NCBI RefSeq assembly: GCF_013836145.1
Contig: NZ_CP057483.1
Coordinates: 620,001 to 684,000 of the forward strand
Reading direction: 5' to 3'
From: Citrobacter sp. RHB25-C09
GTDB taxonomy: Bacteria; Pseudomonadota; Gammaproteobacteria; Enterobacterales; Enterobacteriaceae
DNA: 64,000 nt
The notes under the pieces are model-generated. The model saw only the letters and a list, made by a program, of their open reading frames with translations. It did no database searches and was not told the origin of the DNA. The position numbers and the translations under genes are program-made. Positions 33,822 through 42,070 of the stretch are shown here, one piece after another (the first letter of the stretch is position 1; each line of letters opens with the position of its first letter).

Positions 33822-35002
33822 ACAACACACATCTGGCAAAGAGCGTCGACGCCCTGAAACCATCAGCAATTCGTGAATTACTAAAACATAGCAAAATGCC
33901 TGGCGTGATATCGCTGGGTGGCGGTATCCCCAGCCCTGAGCTTTTTGACAAGGCCGGACTGGAAATAGCCACGCGCAATATGATGGAAAATCAGTTTCTG
34001 GATGCTTTCCAGTATGGGCTGAGTGAAGGTTATCCACCGCTGCGCGAGGCGATCGGCGCGTTGTGCCGTGGTCGCGGCATTGAGGCAACGCCGGAAGGGA
34101 TCCTGATAACGAACGGTTCCCAGCAGTCGCTGGATATTCTTGTCAGAACGCTGATTAATCCGGGTGACAAAGTGGTGGTAGAGCGTCCGACCTATCTTGC
34201 CGCCCTGCAAGTTCTGCAACTGTCACAGGCGAATATTCTCTCTGTTGGCACCGACAAAGACGGCATGATCGTCGATGAGCTGGAAGCTCTGCTCCAGCAA
34301 CACTCGCTCAAGGCGGTCTACATTGTTCCAACCTTTGGTAACCCTGGCGGCGTGGTTCTGAGCGATGCGCGTCGGCGCAAGCTGGTGCAACTGGCGAAGC
34401 AGTACAGCTTTGTCATCATCGAAGATGATCCCTACGGTGAAATTAACTTCACAGACCAGACCTATAAAACGCTTTTCCAGCATGCGCAGGAGAGCGGCAG
34501 CGAAGGGCACGTGATTTATACGTCAACGTTTTCCAAAATTCTTGCGCCGGGCTTACGCGTCGGTTGGGTGGTGTTACCGGAATGGGTAAGACAAAAGGCG
34601 ACTATCGTTAAACAGGCCACCGACCTGCATACCAGCGCCCATTCTCAGGCGATGGCAGCGAGCTATCTGGCATTAGGGCGTTTGACGGATCAGATCCAGA
34701 TTATCCGTCAGGCATACCGCGAGAAGGGTTATTTCCTGGCTGACATGATGCGCAGTGAATTAGGCGATCATATTTCGTTTCACATGCCGCAGGGGGGGAT
34801 GTTCCTGTGGGCGACGTTCCGTTACGATTTCGATACCACCGCGTGGCTTTCCCGCACCTTAGAGGAAAAAGTGGTGTATGTCCCGGGCGAGTTTTTCTTT
34901 AGCGATCATCCGGATAAACGCACGCTGCGTTTATCATTCGCGACGCCAACAATGAATGAACTGGAAGAAGCGGTGCGCAGACTGAAAAAAGCGCTGCCGT
35001 AA
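33818..35002 (+). CDS. PLP-dependent aminotransferase, fold type I (LysN/aminoadipate-like)
   Basis: Complete 394 aa class I/II aminotransferase, closest in pattern to 2-aminoadipate/MocR-related aminotransferases but without the GntR domain. It shows GGGIPSPELF near residue 28, YGLSEGYPPLREA near 67, NGSQQSLD near 100, PTFGNPGG near 172, DDPYGEI near 205, the Schiff-base lysine in STFSKILAPGLRVGW near 240, and LRLSFATP near the end. The AAGGATACAGG site gives a good start. E. coli has no gene here. The remnants upstream suggest its original promoter or operon partner was lost, so expression is uncertain. Substrate unknown. Confidence 0.85.
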   Translation: MNNTHLAKSVDALKPSAIRELLKHSKMPGVISLGGGIPSPELFDKAGLEIATRNMMENQFLDAFQYGLSEGYPPLREAIGALCRGRGIEATPEGILITNGSQQSLDILVRTLINPGDKVVVERPTYLAALQVLQLSQANILSVGTDKDGMIVDELEALLQQHSLKAVYIVPTFGNPGGVVLSDARRRKLVQLAKQYSFVIIEDDPYGEINFTDQTYKTLFQHAQESGSEGHVIYTSTFSKILAPGLRVGWVVLPEWVRQKATIVKQATDLHTSAHSQAMAASYLALGRLTDQIQIIRQAYREKGYFLADMMRSELGDHISFHMPQGGMFLWATFRYDFDTTAWLSRTLEEKVVYVPGEFFFSDHPDKRTLRLSFATPTMNELEEAVRRLKKALP

Positions 35003-35011
35003 CGGTTGAAC

Positions 35012-35043
35012 CTCATCAGGCCTACGATGGTAGGCCTGACGGG
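35012..35043. repeat. REP-like hairpin
   Basis: Stem CATCAGGCCTACGA / TGGTAGGCCTGACG between the convergent aminotransferase gene and ygiN. It may serve as a shared terminator. Confidence 0.65.
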
Positions 35044-35054
35044 AGAGCGGGAAC

Positions 35055-35369
35055 TTAAATACCTGATTCCAGGATACGAATGCTCATATCCAGCACGTCG
35101 CCTTTGACCGCTTCGCTGTAGGCTTTCATGTGCGGGGTTTGCAGGTGCGCTTCAAGGTGCGCGATGCTTTCCCACTGTTCAATCATTACGATTGAATCAG
35201 GTGCCGTGGTCTGGAAACTCACGTTCGCCGCGTGATCGACCATAGGGGCATAGCCGTGGCAACCTTCTTCCTTCAGCACGATAGGAACGATTTTCGCAAA
35301 CTGATCCAGAACCGCCTGGCGGTGATGTTGACCTGGACGGGTACGGATTTCAGCAATAACTGTCAGCAT
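35055..35369 (-). CDS. ygiN: Quinol monooxygenase YgiN
   Basis: 104 aa ABM-fold dimeric protein that oxidises menadiol and is proposed to cycle quinones with MdaB. Motifs are AEIRTRPGQHHRQAVLDQF at the start and EQWESIAHLEAHLQTPHMK near residue 65. It lies 30 bp after mdaB on the same strand, so the two are likely co-transcribed. Confidence 0.94.
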   Translation of the reverse strand: MLTVIAEIRTRPGQHHRQAVLDQFAKIVPIVLKEEGCHGYAPMVDHAANVSFQTTAPDSIVMIEQWESIAHLEAHLQTPHMKAYSEAVKGDVLDMSIRILESGI

Positions 35370-35399
35370 GGTTAACTCCTTCTAATTCCAGGCTACTAG

Positions 35400-35981
35400 T
35401 TAAGCAAAAATTTTGCTTAGATGCTCGCGATATTCTGCAATTGAGCGTGGGACGTCCGGCATTTTAATCACATCATTGGTGATAAAGGTTGGCAGCGCTT
35501 CCATACCCAGGAACTGATTCGCTTTGTGGAACGGCAGATAAACGCCATCAACGCCAACGCCGTGGAAGAACTGATCTTTATCGGTAAAGGCTTCCATCGG
35601 CGCGTTCCAGGTCAGGGACAGCATATAGGTCTTGCCCTGAATCAGACCGCCGGAACCGTATTTTTTCGAGGCATCTGAGCGCGTACGACCATCGCTGGCA
35701 TACAGCGTACCGTGACCTTCAGTGAATACATCATCAATGTATTTTTTCACTGTCCACGGCGCACCCATCCACCAGCCCGGCATTTGCCAAATCACCACAT
35801 CGGCCCAGACGAAGTTTTGTACTTCCTCTTTCACATTGTATTCGCCGTCTGCGCGCACGATACGAACATCATGCCCGAGGTCACGCAGCGTACCGTCCGC
35901 GACTTCGGTCAGGGTGTCATTCAGTTGACCGTTGGAGTGTGCGAATTTCTTCGCGCCGTTAATAATCAGGATGTTGCTCAT
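35400..35981 (-). CDS. mdaB: NADPH:quinone reductase MdaB
   Basis: Flavin-dependent two-electron quinone reductase (modulator of drug activity B), protecting against redox-cycling quinones. The 193 aa flavodoxin-like fold has NGAKKFAHSNGQLN at the start, WQMPGWWMGAPWTVKKYID near residue 68 and TWNAPMEAF near 128. Upstream of ygiN. Confidence 0.95.
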   Translation of the reverse strand: MSNILIINGAKKFAHSNGQLNDTLTEVADGTLRDLGHDVRIVRADGEYNVKEEVQNFVWADVVIWQMPGWWMGAPWTVKKYIDDVFTEGHGTLYASDGRTRSDASKKYGSGGLIQGKTYMLSLTWNAPMEAFTDKDQFFHGVGVDGVYLPFHKANQFLGMEALPTFITNDVIKMPDVPRSIAEYREHLSKIFA

Positions 35982-36086
35982 TTTTTATCCTCTCAGGAAT
36001 GCGTTTGAGGCTAATTTTACGGCAATGGATGGTGCGGTGTAATGAGCAAAATGTGCAAAGTCTTTTGCAGCTGGCGCAAAAATCAG

Positions 36087-37433
36087 CTAATACCACTTCA
36101 CTATCGCCTCAAATCCGCCCTCCGGCGCATTGCCGAACTCCACCTTCATGCCATGCAGGGCGGCGATGCGGCGGACAATCGACAGGCCCAGTCCGCTACC
36201 GGTGACGCTTTGCCCCGGCGGGCGATAAAAGCGTTCGCCAATATGCGCCAGCGCTTCTGGAGTCACGCCGGGACCGTTATCTCTGACGGTAAAGTGGTTC
36301 GCGTTGAGGGTCACATTCACTACGCTGCCCGGCGGGCTGTAGCGAACCGCATTGTCGAGCAGATTACGCACCAGCAGGCTCAGCAACAGCGGTTGGCCGG
36401 TGCGCGTTACGTCGTGGGCGTTGATCTGCAAACGCACATCAATTTGTGCCTGTTGTGCGGGTGGCCAGATATCCATAACAGCGGATTGAAGCACATCTTC
36501 GAGCGAGAGCGTTGCCACATCCTGCAAATTATCCAGCGAATCGAGACGAGAAAGCGTCAAAAGCTGGTCGACCAGGCGGGTAGCACGATCGATGCCGGTA
36601 TGCAGTTGCAACAACGCTTTTTCCCGCGCCTGCGGGTCGTCGACAGAAAGCTGTGCGACTTCGGTTTGGACTTTTAGCGCCGTCAGCGGGCTGCGCAGTT
36701 CATGGGCGGCATCAGAGGTGAAGCGTCGTTCGCGCACCATCATAGCGTGCGTGCGGGTAAACAGCTGGTTGAGCGACTCCACCAGCGGGCGTACTTCACT
36801 TGGTACCCCGTGTGGACTAAGCGGTTCGCTGGATTCCGGGTCGCGTATACGTAACGCCTGAGCCAGCTTTTTCAGCGGGATTAACTCCCGATGCAACAGC
36901 ATAATCAGTAATAGCAGCATCAATGGGAGAGCGATAAGCCAGGGGACCAGTTGTGCGGTCACAATGGCCAGCGCCATCTCTTCGCGATACTCCCATTCCT
37001 GGCCGGCCACAATACGGTATTTACCGTCCGCGGAGGTCAGCCAGATAAAGCGCCATAAATCGTCGTCGCCATTTAACTTGCCGTCATCAAACCCTTCCCG
37101 GCGGTAGTTGTAGGGAATGTACTGCCCATTATCGCCGTCGTGCAGCACCATTTTGCCGTCAGGGGTATAAACGGCAAAGATCAGCACGTCATCATCAATA
37201 TGACCATGTTTGAATTTTTTCGGCGTACGCGACATCCGCTCTGAGGCTTTCAGTTCATTCAGATCCAACGTCACCAGCCGCTTGGCGAAGAGCATTAACT
37301 GCGTATCAAACAGCTCATCCACATTATCGGTGGTCTGTTTCCAGGCAACAAAGCTTGACGCTGCCCAGGTAATCGCAGCCAGAACCAAAAAAATGAGGGT
37401 GAGCCTGACGTGCAGGCTAAGTCGCTGTACCAC
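36087..37433 (-). CDS. qseC: Sensor histidine kinase QseC
   Basis: Two-component sensor in the inner membrane, linked in E. coli to catecholamine/AI-3 and flagellar or virulence control. The 448 aa protein starts with GTG (MVQRLSLHV), 2 bp after the qseB stop. Two membrane spans flank a periplasmic domain of about 120 residues (residues 38 to about 160). HAMP-like linker, H-box ERRFTSDAAHELRSPLTALK (His near 245), N-box NLLDNAVRYSP, G1 DNGPGV and G2 GSGLGLSIV are all present. Confidence 0.96.
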   Translation of the reverse strand: MVQRLSLHVRLTLIFLVLAAITWAASSFVAWKQTTDNVDELFDTQLMLFAKRLVTLDLNELKASERMSRTPKKFKHGHIDDDVLIFAVYTPDGKMVLHDGDNGQYIPYNYRREGFDDGKLNGDDDLWRFIWLTSADGKYRIVAGQEWEYREEMALAIVTAQLVPWLIALPLMLLLLIMLLHRELIPLKKLAQALRIRDPESSEPLSPHGVPSEVRPLVESLNQLFTRTHAMMVRERRFTSDAAHELRSPLTALKVQTEVAQLSVDDPQAREKALLQLHTGIDRATRLVDQLLTLSRLDSLDNLQDVATLSLEDVLQSAVMDIWPPAQQAQIDVRLQINAHDVTRTGQPLLLSLLVRNLLDNAVRYSPPGSVVNVTLNANHFTVRDNGPGVTPEALAHIGERFYRPPGQSVTGSGLGLSIVRRIAALHGMKVEFGNAPEGGFEAIVKWY

Positions 37434-37435
37434 CG

Positions 37436-38095
37436 TTATGCCTCGCCAAGCGTGTAGCCGATCCCGTGGACGGTACGAATAAAATCACTGCCCAGTTTAC
37501 GGCGCAGATGGTGAACGTGAACTTCAACGGCATTACTGGTCACTTCTTCATCCCAGTTATACAGCTTCTCTTCGATGAGCTTTCTGGGCAGTACGCGACC
37601 TTTATTGCGCATTAGCAGTTCCAGCAGCGCGAACTCTTTTGGTTTTAGCGCTAACGGAACGCCTGCGAGCGTGGCGACACGATCGCCAGGGTTTAACGTG
37701 ACCTGTCCGTGACTCAGGTCGCTGCTGGCCTGGCCGCTGGCGCGGCGCATCAACGCCTCCAGTCGGGCGGCAACCTCAATGAGAGCGAACGGTTTACACA
37801 GATAATCATCCGCACCAAGGCGCAGCCCTTCGACCCGTTCAGCCAGTGCATCACGTGCCGTTAAAATCAGGACCGGTTCATGCTTTCCTTGCTCACGCCA
37901 GTCGCGCAAAATATCTCGCCCATCGATACCCGGCAGCGTAAGGTCCAGGATCACCGCATCATAAGGGGCGCTATACAGCGCTTCTTTACCCTGACGCCCT
38001 TCGGTGAACCAGTCGACGCAAAAGCCCATTTTACTTAGACCTGTCTTGATACCATCACCAATTAACAGATCGTCCTCAATCAGTAAAATTCGCAT
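37436..38095 (-). CDS. qseB: Response regulator QseB
   Basis: OmpR-family transcription factor partnered with QseC. The 219 aa protein has a receiver domain with acidic pair E8/D9, phosphoacceptor Asp51 (VILDLTLPG) and Lys101 (CKPF), and a C-terminal winged helix (EFALLELLMRNKGRVLPRK, VEVHVHHLRRKLG). Divergent from ygiW. A PmrA/QseB-type box lies in the shared promoter region. Confidence 0.96.
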   Translation of the reverse strand: MRILLIEDDLLIGDGIKTGLSKMGFCVDWFTEGRQGKEALYSAPYDAVILDLTLPGIDGRDILRDWREQGKHEPVLILTARDALAERVEGLRLGADDYLCKPFALIEVAARLEALMRRASGQASSDLSHGQVTLNPGDRVATLAGVPLALKPKEFALLELLMRNKGRVLPRKLIEEKLYNWDEEVTSNAVEVHVHHLRRKLGSDFIRTVHGIGYTLGEA

Positions 38096-38181
38096 TTTTT
38101 CATCCCTGCGTCTGTCTCAGAAAACGTCAGTAAACCCCGTTGCAGTCGGTGATGTACAGCAAAAAATGTTTCTTTTTTTGT

Positions 38182-38198
38182 CTTAAGAAGTTGTTAAG
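38182..38198. promoter_or_regulatory. PmrA/QseB-type operator between qseB and ygiW
   Basis: CTTAAG-AAGTT-GTTAAG, two 6-mers with 11-bp period, matches the PmrA (BasR) box CTTAAT-N5-CTTAAG. QseB and PmrA are both reported to bind the ygiW-qseBC promoter in E. coli and Salmonella, so the box may feed both divergent transcripts. Confidence 0.65.
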
Positions 38199-38247
38199 AA
38201 TTACGCTGTGTAATAGCGACGAGTAGACATCAAAGGGAGAAAATATC

Positions 38248-38640
38248 ATGAAGAAACTGGCTGCTATGTTTGCCGTATTCGCACTCTGTACTGCCCCGGT
38301 TTTTGCGGCGCAGCAGGGCGGTTTTTCCGGCCCAACCGCAACGCAAACCCAGAGCGGTGGATTTGTGGGACCTAACGGCAGTAGCGCGACGGTAGAAAGC
38401 GCGAAATCACTGCGTGATGATACCTGGGTAACGTTGCGTGGCAACATCGTCGAGCGCATCTCGGACGATCTCTATCTGTTCAAGGATTCCACGGGCACCA
38501 TCAATGTCGATATCGACCACAAACGCTGGAATGGCGTGACGGTAACCCCGCAGGATACCGTTGAAATTCAGGGCGAAGTGGACAAAGACTGGAATTCCGT
38601 TGAAATAGACGTGAAGCAAATCAAGAAAGTCAGCAAATAA
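38248..38640 (+). CDS. ygiW: BOF-family periplasmic protein YgiW
   Basis: 130 aa secreted OB-fold protein (bacterial OB-fold, YgiW/YdeI family), tied to stress tolerance and biofilm change in E. coli (alias VisP in Salmonella). The signal peptide MKKLAAMFAVFALCTAPVFA precedes the Gln/Gly-rich QQGGFSGP and GGFVGP repeats. The OB fold follows (VTLRGNIVERISDDLYLFKD). First in the outward transcript opposite qseBC. E. coli has ygiV, mqsRA and ygiS between this gene and parC; they are absent here. Confidence 0.95.
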   Translation: MKKLAAMFAVFALCTAPVFAAQQGGFSGPTATQTQSGGFVGPNGSSATVESAKSLRDDTWVTLRGNIVERISDDLYLFKDSTGTINVDIDHKRWNGVTVTPQDTVEIQGEVDKDWNSVEIDVKQIKKVSK

Positions 38641-38649
38641 ACCCCATCA

Positions 38650-38675
38650 GGGCTGCGTTCGCGGCCCTTTTCTTT
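38650..38675 (+). terminator. Terminator of ygiW
   Basis: Stem GGGCTGCG / CGCGGCCC with a tight TT loop, one wobble pair, followed by TTTTCTTTG. Confidence 0.75.
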
Positions 38676-38758
38676 GTGACTCAACGCGACAGATAAGGTA
38701 GTATCTGCGGCAATATTGCCTGAAACCCATCGGTTTCTGAGTTGAGGAATCACACGTA

Positions 38759-41017
38759 ATGAGCGATATGGCAGAGCGCCTCGCGCTACATGAATTCACG
38801 GAAAACGCATATCTGAATTACTCCATGTACGTCATCATGGACAGGGCGTTGCCGTTTATTGGAGATGGTCTGAAACCCGTTCAGCGCCGCATTGTGTATG
38901 CGATGTCCGAACTGGGGCTAAATGCCAGCGCCAAATTTAAAAAATCCGCCCGTACCGTGGGTGACGTGCTGGGTAAATACCATCCGCACGGCGACAGCGC
39001 CTGCTATGAAGCGATGGTGCTGATGGCGCAGCCGTTCTCTTACCGTTACCCGCTGGTGGATGGCCAGGGGAACTGGGGGGCGCCAGACGATCCGAAATCG
39101 TTCGCGGCAATGCGTTATACCGAGTCACGCCTGTCGAAATATGCCGAAGTGCTGCTGAGCGAACTGGGCCAGGGCACGGCGGACTGGGTCCCTAACTTCG
39201 ACGGGACGATGCAGGAGCCAAAAATGCTGCCTGCGCGTCTGCCAAACATTCTGTTAAACGGTACAACCGGTATCGCCGTCGGTATGGCGACGGATATCCC
39301 GCCGCATAACCTGCGTGAAGTCGCAAAAGCCGCTATCACTCTGATTGAGCAGCCGAAAACCACGCTGGATGAGCTGCTGGATATTGTGCAGGGGCCGGAT
39401 TACCCGACCGAAGCGGAAATCATCACCTCGCGCGCCGAAATTCGTAAGATTTACGAAAATGGTCGCGGCTCTGTGCGTATGCGTGCGGTGTGGACCAAAG
39501 AAGACGGTGCGGTCGTTATTACCGCACTGCCGCATCAGGTTTCCGGCGCGAAAGTGCTGGAACAGATTGCCGCCCAGATGCGCAATAAAAAACTGCCGAT
39601 GGTCGACGATCTGCGTGACGAGTCTGACCACGAAAACCCGACCCGTCTGGTTGTCGTGCCGCGTTCCAACCGCGTGGATATGGAACAGGTCATGAACCAC
39701 CTGTTTGCCACCACCGACCTGGAAAAAAGCTATCGCATCAACCTGAATATGATCGGTCTGGACGGTCGCCCGGCGGTGAAAAACCTGCTGGAAATTCTCA
39801 CCGAATGGCTGGCGTTCCGCCGCGATACCGTGCGCCGCCGTCTGAACTATCGTCTTGAGAAAGTCCTTAAACGTCTGCATATCCTTGAAGGCTTGCTGAT
39901 AGCGTTCCTTAATATCGACGAAGTGATTGAAATCATTCGCACCGAGGATGAGCCGAAACCCGCGTTGATGTCGCGGTTTGGTATCAGCGAAACCCAGGCC
40001 GAAGCCATTCTTGAACTGAAACTGCGCCATCTTGCCAAACTGGAAGAGATGAAGATTCGCGGTGAACAGGACGAACTGGCGAAAGAACGCGATCAGTTGC
40101 AGGGTATCCTGGCGTCTGAACGCAAAATGAATACGCTGCTGAAGAAAGAGCTGCAGGCAGACTCTGACGCCTATGGCGACGATCGCCGTTCTCCGCTGCA
40201 AGAGCGTGAAGAAGCGAAAGCGATGAGCGAGCACGACATGCTGCCTTCTGAGCCAGTCACCATTGTGCTGTCACAGATGGGCTGGGTGCGCAGTGCGAAA
40301 GGCCATGATATCGACGCCCAGGGGCTGAGCTATAAAGCCGGCGACAGCTATAAAGCGGCGGTGAAAGGTAAGAGCAACCAGCCGGTGGTGTTTATTGATA
40401 CCACCGGACGCAGTTACGCCATTGATCCGATTACCCTGCCGTCGGCGCGCGGGCAGGGCGAACCGCTGACCGGTAAGCTGACCTTGCCGCCAGGCGCGAC
40501 CGTTGAGCATATGCTGATGGAAGGTGACGAGCAGAAGCTGCTGATGGCGTCAGATGCGGGCTACGGTTTTGTCTGTACCTTCAACGATCTGGTTGCGCGT
40601 AACCGTGCTGGTAAGGCGCTCATTACGCTGCCGGAAAACGCCCACGTGATGCCGCCCGTCGTCATTGAAGATGATGCTGACATGCTGCTGGCAATCACCC
40701 AGGCAGGGCGCATGCTAATGTTCCCGGTCAGCGATCTACCGGAGCTGTCAAAAGGTAAAGGCAACAAGATCATCAATATCCCATCAGCGGAAGCGGCGAA
40801 AGGGGAAGATGGGCTGGCACTGCTCTACGTTCTGCCGCCGCAAAGCACCCTGACCATTCACGTCGGCAAGCGCAAGATCAAACTGCGTCCGGAAGAATTG
40901 CAGAAGGTGGCCGGCGAGCGTGGACGTCGCGGTACGTTGATGCGCGGTTTACAGCGTATCGATCGTATCGATATTGATTCGCCACGTCGTGCAGGTCAGG
41001 GCGACAGCGAAGAGTAA
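38759..41017 (+). CDS. parC: DNA topoisomerase IV subunit A (ParC)
   Basis: DNA-cleaving subunit of topoisomerase IV. The 752 aa length equals E. coli. The catalytic tyrosine is Tyr120 in AAMRYTESRLS. The quinolone-resistance region reads HPHGDSACYEA with Ser80 and Glu84, the susceptible state. The C-terminal beta-pinwheel has GRSYAID and RNRAGKALI repeats and the protein ends QGDSEE. About 120 bp after ygiW. Confidence 0.98.
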   Translation: MSDMAERLALHEFTENAYLNYSMYVIMDRALPFIGDGLKPVQRRIVYAMSELGLNASAKFKKSARTVGDVLGKYHPHGDSACYEAMVLMAQPFSYRYPLVDGQGNWGAPDDPKSFAAMRYTESRLSKYAEVLLSELGQGTADWVPNFDGTMQEPKMLPARLPNILLNGTTGIAVGMATDIPPHNLREVAKAAITLIEQPKTTLDELLDIVQGPDYPTEAEIITSRAEIRKIYENGRGSVRMRAVWTKEDGAVVITALPHQVSGAKVLEQIAAQMRNKKLPMVDDLRDESDHENPTRLVVVPRSNRVDMEQVMNHLFATTDLEKSYRINLNMIGLDGRPAVKNLLEILTEWLAFRRDTVRRRLNYRLEKVLKRLHILEGLLIAFLNIDEVIEIIRTEDEPKPALMSRFGISETQAEAILELKLRHLAKLEEMKIRGEQDELAKERDQLQGILASERKMNTLLKKELQADSDAYGDDRRSPLQEREEAKAMSEHDMLPSEPVTIVLSQMGWVRSAKGHDIDAQGLSYKAGDSYKAAVKGKSNQPVVFIDTTGRSYAIDPITLPSARGQGEPLTGKLTLPPGATVEHMLMEGDEQKLLMASDAGYGFVCTFNDLVARNRAGKALITLPENAHVMPPVVIEDDADMLLAITQAGRMLMFPVSDLPELSKGKGNKIINIPSAEAAKGEDGLALLYVLPPQSTLTIHVGKRKIKLRPEELQKVAGERGRRGTLMRGLQRIDRIDIDSPRRAGQGDSEE

Positions 41018-41030
41018 ATCACCTGATAAA

Positions 41031-41113
41031 ATGGCGGCATTGCCTTATCCGGCCAGCGGGAATATCACTGGTAGGCCGGATAAGGCGTTTACGCCGCCGT
41101 CCGCATCCGGCAT
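41031..41113. repeat. REP/BIME element
   Basis: Inverted REP pair (TGGCGGCATTGCCTTATCCGGCC and GTAGGCCGGATAAGGCGTTTACG ... CATCCGGCAT) between parC and plsC. Confidence 0.8.
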
Positions 41114-41274
41114 CAGAATTGTACGCATTGATGATATTAAAATTTCCCGTAAAACCGTTGTTTATTCGTGAGTAGCGATTAACAATACAGTTTTCCAGAG
41201 AGCCCCCTTAACAATGCCCTAACCTGACTTCAGGTGAAGTACAATGCCAGGCTCTTAGGCCTTCAGAGGTTGTT

Positions 41275-42012
41275 ATGCTATTTATTTTTCGATTTATTAT
41301 TACCGTAATTTATTCCATTCTGGTCTGTGTTTTCGGTTGCATTTACTGCCTGTTCAGCCCGCGTAATCCTAAACACGTTGCCACCTTCGGCCATATGTTT
41401 GGTCGTCTGTCGCCGATCTTTGGTCTGAAAGTGGAGTGCCGTAAGCCAGAGGACGCCGAAAGTTACGGTAATGCTATCTATATCGCTAACCATCAGAACA
41501 ACTATGACATGGTGACGGCAGCGAATATCGTTCAGCCGCCAACCGTGACGGTCGGAAAGAAAAGCCTGCTGTGGGTCCCGTTTTTTGGCCTGTTGTACTG
41601 GCTAACGGGTAACCTGTTGATTGACCGTAATAACCGCGCGAAAGCCCACGGCACCATTGCGGAAGTGGTGAACCATTTTAAAAAGCGACGTATTTCAATC
41701 TGGATGTTCCCGGAAGGGACCCGTAGCCGTGGCCGTGGTCTGCTGCCGTTTAAAACCGGTGCCTTTCATGCTGCCATTGCCGCAGGGGTACCTATTATTC
41801 CTGTGTGCGTTTCCAATACCTCGAATAAAATTAACCTGAACCGACTGAAAAATGGTCTGGTGATCGTCGAGATGCTACCGCCGGTAGATGTCAGCCAGTA
41901 CGGTAAAGATCAGGTCCGGGAACTGGCCGCACACTGCCGCTCGTTAATGGAGCAGAAGATCGCTGAGCTCGATAAAGAAGTCGCCGAGCGAGAAGCCTCC
42001 GGTAACGTTTAA
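41275..42012 (+). CDS. plsC: 1-acyl-sn-glycerol-3-phosphate acyltransferase PlsC
   Basis: Makes phosphatidic acid, the second acylation of phospholipid synthesis, at the inner membrane. The 245 aa protein begins with a hydrophobic anchor (FRFIITVIYSILVCVFGCIYC). Motif I NHQNNYD (HX4D) is near residue 73, FPEGTRSRG near 144 and VPIIPVCV near 172. The same gene pair, plsC-ftsP, is found in E. coli. Confidence 0.97.
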   Translation: MLFIFRFIITVIYSILVCVFGCIYCLFSPRNPKHVATFGHMFGRLSPIFGLKVECRKPEDAESYGNAIYIANHQNNYDMVTAANIVQPPTVTVGKKSLLWVPFFGLLYWLTGNLLIDRNNRAKAHGTIAEVVNHFKKRRISIWMFPEGTRSRGRGLLPFKTGAFHAAIAAGVPIIPVCVSNTSNKINLNRLKNGLVIVEMLPPVDVSQYGKDQVRELAAHCRSLMEQKIAELDKEVAEREASGNV

Positions 42013-42070
42013 TCCGGGTTAATGTTTTTTCGCAGGAAACGAATTCCTGCCCGTTTTTCATGGAGTTATT

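Noticed and set aside
39254..40234. 326-codon open frame antisense to parC
   Set aside because: Entirely inside parC on the other strand; composition typical of a shadow frame, no homology recognised.
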